Below the pieces are notes generated by a model. The model searched no databases, was not told the origin of the DNA, and saw only the letters and a program-made list of their open reading frames with translations. Made by a program: the position numbers and the translations under genes. A stretch of 64,000 bases of DNA from Catenovulum sediminis (GTDB lineage: Bacteria > Pseudomonadota > Gammaproteobacteria > Enterobacterales > Alteromonadaceae): NCBI RefSeq assembly GCF_007289895.1, contig NZ_CP041661.1:62001-126000 (forward strand), read 5' to 3'. Of the stretch, positions 59,193 to 64,000 are shown in pieces (within the stretch, counting starts at the first letter, position 1; the number at the start of each line of letters is the position of its first letter).

Positions 59193-60152
59193 CTAAATAG
59201 CGCCAGCAAGCCACCCCATAACGTTCAATAAAAATCGTTCATTTTGTTCAGCGCCGATAGAAGCAAAGCCAAATGTTTTCCCTGTTTTAGTATCTATTTG
59301 AGATGAAAACATCATACCCTCAGCAAATACTGCTACTCGACCTTTCCCAATCTCTAATACAGCACCTTGACTCCAACCACGCATAGAAACTCTGGGAGTA
59401 TCAGGGTTAACTTGAAAAGGTACATCAGGGACAATAGAAACAGCTTTTTCTCCAAGAGTTAACAATGATTTAGCCTCAGATGGTGATTTGAAAGCTGAAC
59501 CGCCAAATGTTCTAACTTGCTTTATGGGGTTTGGTTGCAAAGCTCCCCAGGTAATGCTGGTCAGCTCGCTGGGTAGATATAAGTTTTGTTTTTCTCGCTT
59601 TACTCCTGAAGTGATAGCATGGTCACCGAGCGTTTTGTCCTTATCGCGAAACATCGCGTTACCAACGTGACCATTACTGAATTTGAAGCCAAATTCGTCA
59701 GCTAAATTTTCGATAGCTTTAGGAAATGGAGTATGGTCGGCAACTAAAAAAAGCGAACCGCCCTTTAATACCCAGTTTTTAATAGCTGACACTTCTTCAT
59801 TGGTTAAGGCTTCAGCAAAAGGAGGATTCCAGTTATTTCTTTTTTTGTCCAATGCATTAGCAATAACCAGTATATCAACGCCATCCAAATTGCCTGATGA
59901 AAATCGACTTTTGTTGGATTTTACTATGTAACCATCACTCTTAAGAACTTGAACAAACGGCCTATATCGGCCACTTGCCGTCAGAAAATTGTTGTGAGCT
60001 TCGTCGATAAATACAACAGGGCTATTCGCCCCCGTAAAAGTTCTGTGGGTATTTTGAGGGGTAAAGTTTGGGTCAGCTTGTTGGAGGCTGTCTGAGCAAG
60101 CCAATAGCCCAATCAAAAATAATCCAAGAAAACTCACTTTGAAAAAATTCAT
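59193..60152 (-). CDS. lipoprotein with class I glutamine amidotransferase-like (DUF4350-like) domain
   Basis: About 319 residues from MNFFKVSF (ATG at 60152 with GGAAA upstream). Lipobox LLACS. The body has a Rossmann-like fold with VVFIDEAHNNF, DILVIANALDK, GGSLFLVADHTPFPK and GKGRVAVFAEGMMFSS, as in DUF4350/ThuA-like proteins. No catalytic Cys seen. A 24-bp piece of it is also found at 55276-55299. Confidence 0.65.
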   Translation of the reverse strand: MNFFKVSFLGLFLIGLLACSDSLQQADPNFTPQNTHRTFTGANSPVVFIDEAHNNFLTASGRYRPFVQVLKSDGYIVKSNKSRFSSGNLDGVDILVIANALDKKRNNWNPPFAEALTNEEVSAIKNWVLKGGSLFLVADHTPFPKAIENLADEFGFKFSNGHVGNAMFRDKDKTLGDHAITSGVKREKQNLYLPSELTSITWGALQPNPIKQVRTFGGSAFKSPSEAKSLLTLGEKAVSIVPDVPFQVNPDTPRVSMRGWSQGAVLEIGKGRVAVFAEGMMFSSQIDTKTGKTFGFASIGAEQNERFLLNVMGWLAGAI

Positions 60153-60223
60153 TTTTATTTCCATTTTTTTACGTTTAAACGCGTGTTAATCGCATGGCAC
60201 GACAAAAATCAACATCAATTTAA

Positions 60224-60493
60224 ACAACAGGTACGCATTATAACCAAAAAACTGATTTAGATAGTGCTATCCGAGACCTTTTAGAAGATCCTTATTTAGG
60301 TGAACAGAAAAAAGGCGACTTATCATTTCTTCGTGTGTGCAAGTTTAAAATGGAAAAACAACTAACATTACTTGGTTACAGTTATGAAGATGGTACTGTC
60401 ACTTTAGAATTAATAGCGTTTGGGTCACACGCTGTCATGCCTGCCATATGCGGAAAAATTGCAGTTAGTTATTTCGTAGTAGCACAACGCTAA
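60224..60493 (+). pseudogene. broken RelE/ParE-family toxin
   Basis: The plus frame between stops encodes DLDSAIRDLLEDPYLGEQKK, then GDLSFLRVCKFKM, QLTLLGYSYEDG and LELIAFGSH. This is the conserved core and end of a RelE/ParE toxin subfamily that normally continues ENFYRDLKR. Here GSH is followed by unrelated AVMPAICG. An in-frame TAA (60221-60223) and lack of a start remove the N-terminus. No antitoxin gene adjoins. It lies opposite in direction to its cassette neighbours. Confidence 0.65.
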
Positions 60494-60555
60494 GCCACAA
60501 AAGAAACGACGAAAAGTTTGTCCAGCCAGCTTGCTGGCGATGCGTGATGGCATTA

Positions 60556-61068
60556 TTAGCATTTTGACTCTGCAATTACCTCAAAGTACTCTTTCATTAT
60601 TTTCAATTTTCCCTCCTTATTAAATTTCACAACCAGATAAAAGCTAGAATCTGTATAGCATGATTTTACTGAGTACCGATCTGCACTAATTCGAAATCCG
60701 TTATCAATTTTTATAAAGCTTGCATTTGAGAACGTAATTTTATCACCAGTATTTCTTGACATCCATAGTGCCGCGCTCGCTGATTTCTTCCACTCCTTAC
60801 CTGTAAGCTCTCCAAATTTTTCTAAACCGTGCGCGTGTTCTGTATATCCCAGTATTTGAGCACTATCAGAATATAGTTCAATTACCTTTTCATCATACAT
60901 CTGAATGAATATCGCATACTGTCGAAAAAACTCCACAGGGTGCTCATCGGAAATATCTGGATTGAAACCTCTATAATTATTGTATTCATTGTCGGCTACC
61001 TCCTCCGAATTTACAGCGATTGAAATAACCAAGGATAGGCAGATAATGATTTTTATATAAATATTCAT
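60556..61068 (-). CDS. small secreted protein, unknown (cassette-borne)
   Basis: About 170 residues from ATG 61068. Signal peptide IKIIICLSLVISIAVNSEE, then a compact domain (FFRQYAIFIQMYDEKVIELYS, ISADRYSVKSCYTDSSFYLV) reminiscent of the NTF2-like/DUF4440 fold by pattern only. The frame's upstream TTG start lies in an attC-like end. The first 15 codons are duplicated at 56484-56535. Confidence 0.6.
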   Translation of the reverse strand: MNIYIKIIICLSLVISIAVNSEEVADNEYNNYRGFNPDISDEHPVEFFRQYAIFIQMYDEKVIELYSDSAQILGYTEHAHGLEKFGELTGKEWKKSASAALWMSRNTGDKITFSNASFIKIDNGFRISADRYSVKSCYTDSSFYLVVKFNKEGKLKIMKEYFEVIAESKC

Positions 61069-61085
61069 AATGAACTTTCTCAATG

Positions 61086-61161
61086 CTAACGCTCTGCTCT
61101 GCTCTGCGGCTGGAAAAGTGGAGGCGAAGCCGGAATTTTTGCCAGTCCGACAGCAGCCTCT
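61086..61161 (-). other. attC-like site, interrupted at its R'' end
   Basis: Minus strand ends GAGCGTTAGC just before the gene at 60556. Inside, CTGGCAAAA pairs with TTTTCCAG, and CTGCTG with CAG-CAG elements. The expected TATAACA at the far end is replaced by a sequence with group II intron character (from about 61162), consistent with insertion after TTGT on the attC bottom strand. Confidence 0.5.
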
Positions 61162-61220
61162 TGTGTACGCCCGACATGGGTATTAACTAATGAGGTGAAA
61201 GTCCTCTGTAGAAAGATCAC
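61162..61220 (+). other. probable group II intron 5' fragment
   Basis: From GTGTACGCCCGACATGGG onward, with the domain-I-like stem GAGG-TGAAAGT-CCTC (61192-61206), the sequence resembles the 5' end of bacterial group II introns. It begins next to the TTGT of an attC-like site, the known target of group IIC-attC introns. The rest of the intron, with its reverse transcriptase, is absent. Based on motif memory only. Confidence 0.4.
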
Positions 61221-61265
61221 CGTTTAAATAACTAACTGTTATTAAACGATAACTACTAGCGAATG

Positions 61266-61436
61266 GCAAGTTGGATAGCAGATTGTCAGCATGTCGGGCA
61301 AGATGAACAGGCGCTCATTTATTTATCTCGTTATTTATATCACGGCGTGATTGCTGAAAAAAATATTCTAGCGCGTGATAAAACACACCCTACCCAAAGG
61401 GTTTCGCCGCAGTCGCAATATTGGTTTGCTGCATGG
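61266..61436 (+). pseudogene. IS91-like transposase fragment (copy D)
   Basis: About 57 codons (SWIADCQHVGQDEQALIYLS, RYLYHGVIAEKNILARDKTH) nearly identical to codons in the fragment at 62348-62824, including the YLSRY tyrosine region. It ends at GCTGCATGG (61428-61436), a direct repeat that flanks 152 bp present in copy E and absent here. Confidence 0.8.
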
Positions 61437-61713
61437 AGGATGGCTCACCTAAAGCATTAAACAAACTGACAGGAGAAACAAAAACTAACATGAAAACAAT
61501 GCGTTAAAAATCACGGCCGACAACGGTCTAGCTTCACTCGCCTTGAAAAAAGTCAGCCATGACGACAAACCGATTTATTTCCTTATATAAGAAGAACTCA
61601 ACACCGGGCTTGTGACGTGCAAGGATGCACTAATGCCGTGACTGCAGGATGCAGAGAAACGGTCCAACAATAGGATTAAGGTGCGGCTTCGCGCAACATA
61701 TCCTTATTTATTA
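61437..61713 (+). repeat. IS91-related 3'-end repeat, copy D
   Basis: About 277 bp, nearly identical to copies A and E. Hairpin arm carries a T-to-G change (GGTGCG/CGCAAC). Last three bases (61711-61713) are the TAA stop of the next minus-strand gene. Confidence 0.8.
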
Positions 61714-62082
61714 GCTGTATGTTATTCCGTAGTAACTCATTGCTGCAATTATAAAAAATAATAACCATGATAAATGTTTACCACGAGAAAACAACAATGA
61801 AACAATGCCACTTAAAGCAAATACTACGGTAATTATTATAAGGATTTCATTTTTAACATTTACGCTTGGAGTTGATAAAACATACAAAATAGCAGCAAAG
61901 CCCCACCAAGCTAGAGTAGTTAAGTGCCACGCAAATCTTAGAACACGTTTAGTGAACCAATCACTTCCAAGTAATTTAGGTAAATCTTCACGTCGAAATA
62001 AACGAATTAATATGTATTTTTCGCCTAAATAGGAGTGAATAAGGCCAATGATTAAAAGTAAGATAGTTCCGATTATCAACAT
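61711..62082 (-). CDS. four-helix membrane protein, unknown (cassette-like)
   Basis: About 123 residues from MLIIGTILLLI (62082; GGAAG 5 bp upstream). Four hydrophobic helices are evident (IIGTILLLIIGLIHSYL, LTTLAWWGFAAILYVL, EILIIITVVFALSGIVSLL, SWLLFFIIAAMSYYGI). Not recognised. It is squeezed between an IS91-related repeat that supplies its stop and a group-II-intron-like 3' sequence upstream. Confidence 0.65.
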   Translation of the reverse strand: MLIIGTILLLIIGLIHSYLGEKYILIRLFRREDLPKLLGSDWFTKRVLRFAWHLTTLAWWGFAAILYVLSTPSVNVKNEILIIITVVFALSGIVSLLFSRGKHLSWLLFFIIAAMSYYGITYS

Positions 62083-62100
62083 ACCGCTTCCATACAGCGT

Positions 62101-62184
62101 CATGGTAGAACGACCCATTGCTGGGCCGCCCCCATACAGATCCGGACGTGCCCTAATGTTGAAAATAGCACCGTATCCGGCTCT
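62101..62184 (-). other. group II intron domain V/VI-like remnant
   Basis: Minus strand starts GAGCCGGATACGGTGC and continues GCACGTCCGGATCTG, the paired arms expected of domain V, then GGGGGCGGCCCAGCAATGG, a domain VI-like stem, ending TTCTACCATG. The domain V loop is enlarged and non-GNRA, so it is degenerate. The last part of the same sequence occurs upstream of the deaminase gene (27402-27420). Confidence 0.35.
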
Positions 62185-62347
62185 TCATTAATATCATTGC
62201 CCGTGTAAAACACAAAGCCCCCTAATACCAATCTACCGAGATCTGCCGATTGCTGACCCGTAGTGGTTTTATTTGAAAATACTTTAACATATCTTTAAAA
62301 CCCCGCCAGTTAAAGCTGTGCCTTTGACTGCGCCTATTTAACCATTT

Positions 62348-62824
62348 GTGTCGCTCGTGTTACATACCCATTCTCGCCAACTTGAATTTCATCCGCATGT
62401 TCATTGTATCGTGCCTGCGCTGGCTCTGGATAAATCCGGGCAACTGATTAAACAAAAACGCGGACGTTATTTGTTTAATGCCCAAAATTTAGCCAAAGTC
62501 TTTAGAGGTAAAATGCACCAAGCCTTAACCGATGCAAAACTCAAAGTACCACGCTCACCTAAAAGCTGGATAGCAGATTGTCAGCATGTCGGGCAAGGTG
62601 AAAAGGCGCTCATTTATTTATCTCGTTATTTATATCGCGGCGTGATTGCTGAAAAAAATATTCTAGCGCGTGATAAAACACACCTTACCCAAAGGGTTTC
62701 GCCGCAGTCGCAATATTGGATTGCTGCATGGCAATGCCAAACTCAAACGGCGCAAAATTACGAACACCAAGGCCGAAGGTTACTTGCCCGTGCTGCCATC
62801 ATGAAATGGTGCGCGCAGGCGTGA
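62348..62824 (+). pseudogene. IS91-family (Y2 HUH) transposase, truncated
   Basis: 158 codons. The HUH motif is HPHVHCIVPAL and the twin-tyrosine region is YLSRYLYRGVIAEKNI, diagnostic of IS91/ISCR rolling-circle transposases. The N-terminal zinc-binding part is missing and the C-terminus stops early (KWCAQA), whereas full proteins exceed 350 residues. GTG start is formal only. It probably lost activity; a complete copy elsewhere may act in trans. Confidence 0.85.
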
Positions 62825-62874
62825 TACGCAAACGGATGAATGTTGTGACGAGTTAAAACAAGGAAGTGTTTACG

Positions 62875-63160
62875 GCTGCATGGATGATGGCTCACCTAAA
62901 GCATTAAACAAACTGACAGGAGAAACAAAAACTAACATGAAAACAATGCTTTAAAAATCACGGCCGAAAACGGTCTAGCTTCACTCGCCTTGAAAAAAGT
63001 CAGCCATGACGACAAACCTATTTATTTCCCTATATAAGCAGAACTCAACACCGGGCTTGTGACGTGCAAGGATGCACTAATGCCGTGATTGCAGGATGCA
63101 AAGAAACGGTCCAACAATAGGATTAAGTTGCGGGTTCGCGCAACATATCCTTATTTATTA
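62875..63160 (+). repeat. IS91-related 3'-end repeat, copy E
   Basis: About 286 bp downstream of the transposase fragment, where IS91 elements keep their ori end. Hairpin GTTGCG/CGCAAC near the terminus. Final TTA (63158-63160) forms the stop of the next minus-strand gene. Confidence 0.8.
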
Positions 63161-63649
63161 GGGCTTTAACCTTCCCTGTATGTTTGACCACACTAAATCT
63201 ACAGGGTCTTTATACGCAGTTAGATTGCATGAGGGAACACCACCACCCACTAAATGATCATTCATTCTTCGTACAAATTTACTTGAAAATTTACCGTCAT
63301 ATTTGGTTTTTAAAACGAGCCAATGGGCTGTTGCGCCACGATATACCGGCTGCTCAACTACATCAACACTTAAGATGTCAGACCATGGAATAAATTCGGA
63401 GGTCAAATCCTCTATCAGCAATCCCTTATGACTTAGAAAAATTCTATTTTTCGATGTTTTATAAAGCCTATAAATTACGAACATAAAGAAAGCCGATACA
63501 GGGAAAATATAAACAGCGACCTCCATGGCCCTTGTAGTAACTCCAGCAATAAAAAGCGGCCACAAAAAAATGCTGGCGGGAAGTGCCATTACTACAGACA
63601 AAACAATCAGATGACCGCTATCTTTTTTGTGAATAATATCCGATTCCAT
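63158..63649 (-). CDS. membrane protein with PH-like domain, unknown
   Basis: About 163 residues from MESDIIHKK (ATG at 63649); the longer frame runs into the attC-like site and is not used. Two transmembrane helices (about 14-65) precede a domain with FLSHKGLLIEDLTSEFIPWS and VDVVEQPVY, like bacterial PH domains in YcxB/DUF-type membrane proteins. Cassette-like: attC upstream, IS91 repeat at the stop. Confidence 0.6.
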   Translation of the reverse strand: MESDIIHKKDSGHLIVLSVVMALPASIFLWPLFIAGVTTRAMEVAVYIFPVSAFFMFVIYRLYKTSKNRIFLSHKGLLIEDLTSEFIPWSDILSVDVVEQPVYRGATAHWLVLKTKYDGKFSSKFVRRMNDHLVGGGVPSCNLTAYKDPVDLVWSNIQGRLKP

Positions 63650-63656
63650 GGGGCCC

Positions 63657-63722
63657 CTAACGCCCCAATATGCCGACGAAACGAGCGCAGCGAGTTGAGG
63701 TCGGAGTAATTGGATTGTTATA
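63657..63722 (-). other. attC-like site
   Basis: Minus strand TATAACAATCCAATTACTCCGAC pairs with GTCGGCATATTGGGGCGTTAG: arms CTCCGAC/GTCGG and CCAAT/ATTGG around a loop with GCTGCGCTCG. About 66 bp, a textbook integron attC outline. This is the best of the five sites. Confidence 0.75.
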
Positions 63723-63729
63723 CGCAAAT

Positions 63730-64000
63730 TTATTCACGACTTTTAAACTTGTGAAGTAAATAGTTAAAATTGGATTTGGCTATACCTAAAGCTTGGAAAA
63801 GCTGAACCGATAGAATTCCGTAAACTAGAGATAAACCAAGTAAGTAAACCAAACCACTATTCAAACCGTAACCCCAAAGCAAAAATGGCGCGGAAGTAAT
63901 TACGGCAACTAGTGCATATAAATTTGGTTTGTTTCTAATAAGATAAACAGTAAAAAGTCCTGCCACTACCGATAAAAATATAGAAGTAAAAAGACCAACA
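63730..64000 (-). CDS. small hydrophobic membrane protein (partial, 5' end beyond window)
   Basis: The frame is open to the window edge (at least 90 codons). It is mostly hydrophobic (FLSVVAGLFTVYL, LYALVAVITSAPFLLWGYG, GLVYLLGLSLVYGILSVQL) with a basic tail (HKFKSRE). Three helices are likely. A formal GTG start at 63966 lies inside the first helix, so the true start is probably beyond 64000. First visible cassette of the array. Confidence 0.55.
   Translation of the reverse strand, partial: VGLFTSIFLSVVAGLFTVYLIRNKPNLYALVAVITSAPFLLWGYGLNSGLVYLLGLSLVYGILSVQLFQALGIAKSNFNYLLHKFKSRE

Noticed and set aside
60494-60555. attC site downstream of the 60556 gene
   Set aside because: GCGTTGTGC and some pairing are present, but no RYYYAAC-type partner core was found, so it was not listed as a feature.

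Overview
The window looks like a stretch of chromosome from a marine, algal-polysaccharide-degrading gammaproteobacterium, most likely Alteromonadales of the Catenovulum/Paraglaciecola kind. This is inferred from the AT-rich DNA, the TonB-dependent receptor, the lipoprotein-type polysaccharide lyases, the FadR/DeoR regulators and the dense carbohydrate genes. No rRNA, tRNA or CRISPR array was seen. The species cannot be fixed from the sequence alone.

Region 1 (1-10200) is an alginate locus. It holds a PL6 lyase running off the left edge, a TonB-dependent receptor, a FadR-type regulator, a CBM+PL7 lyase, KDG kinase and an SDR that is probably the DEH reductase. Together they describe depolymerisation, outer-membrane uptake, and DEH to KDG to KDPG. 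An identical 13-bp palindrome-like site lies upstream of the receptor/regulator pair and of kdgK. KDPG aldolase and an inner-membrane transporter are not in the window.

Region 2 (10200-26400) handles a second glycan containing uronate and rhamnose. It carries a GH43-like lipoprotein, kduI, kduD and their FadR regulator. It then has fructose-1,6-bisphosphatase and class II FBP aldolase around a DeoR regulator, rhamnose isomerase, a bifunctional rhamnulose-1-P aldolase/dehydrogenase, a frameshifted rhamnulokinase, a CE12-type acetylesterase and a GH115 alpha-glucuronidase. Rhamnose gives DHAP plus lactaldehyde/lactate, and the aldolase and bisphosphatase would turn trioses back into hexose phosphate. 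Tandem GATTG-type decamers precede both the FBP aldolase and the divergent rhamnose promoters.

Region 3 (28500-45100) is one long minus-strand operon of eight genes with a Planctomycetes/Verrucomicrobia flavour. It encodes a membrane c-type cytochrome with leucine-rich repeats, an NHL propeller, a DUF1549/DUF1553/LamG cytochrome lipoprotein, a DUF1501 protein, an S1 sulfatase, a DUF5060 putative glycosidase, a GH2 beta-galactosidase, and a second sulfatase whose formylglycine motif is degenerate. A sulfated galactan is a plausible substrate (inference).

Region 4 (45600-54500) has an AraC regulator with a small lipoprotein, two paralogous VCBS-repeat lipoproteins (one a PL6 lyase) and a third sulfatase.

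Region 5 (26500-28100 and 54600-64000) is a hypermobile, cassette-like region of small minus-strand genes. Several are separated by integron attC-like sites that supply the stop codons. An IS3-family element interrupts a DUF6176 gene with a 3-bp target duplication. Remnants of group II introns, a fused HigB/HigA pseudogene and a broken RelE/ParE toxin are present. Five copies of an IS91-related repeat each end at, or just after, the stop codon of an unrelated gene. No integrase gene lies in the window; from the cassette orientation it would be expected beyond position 64000 if one exists.
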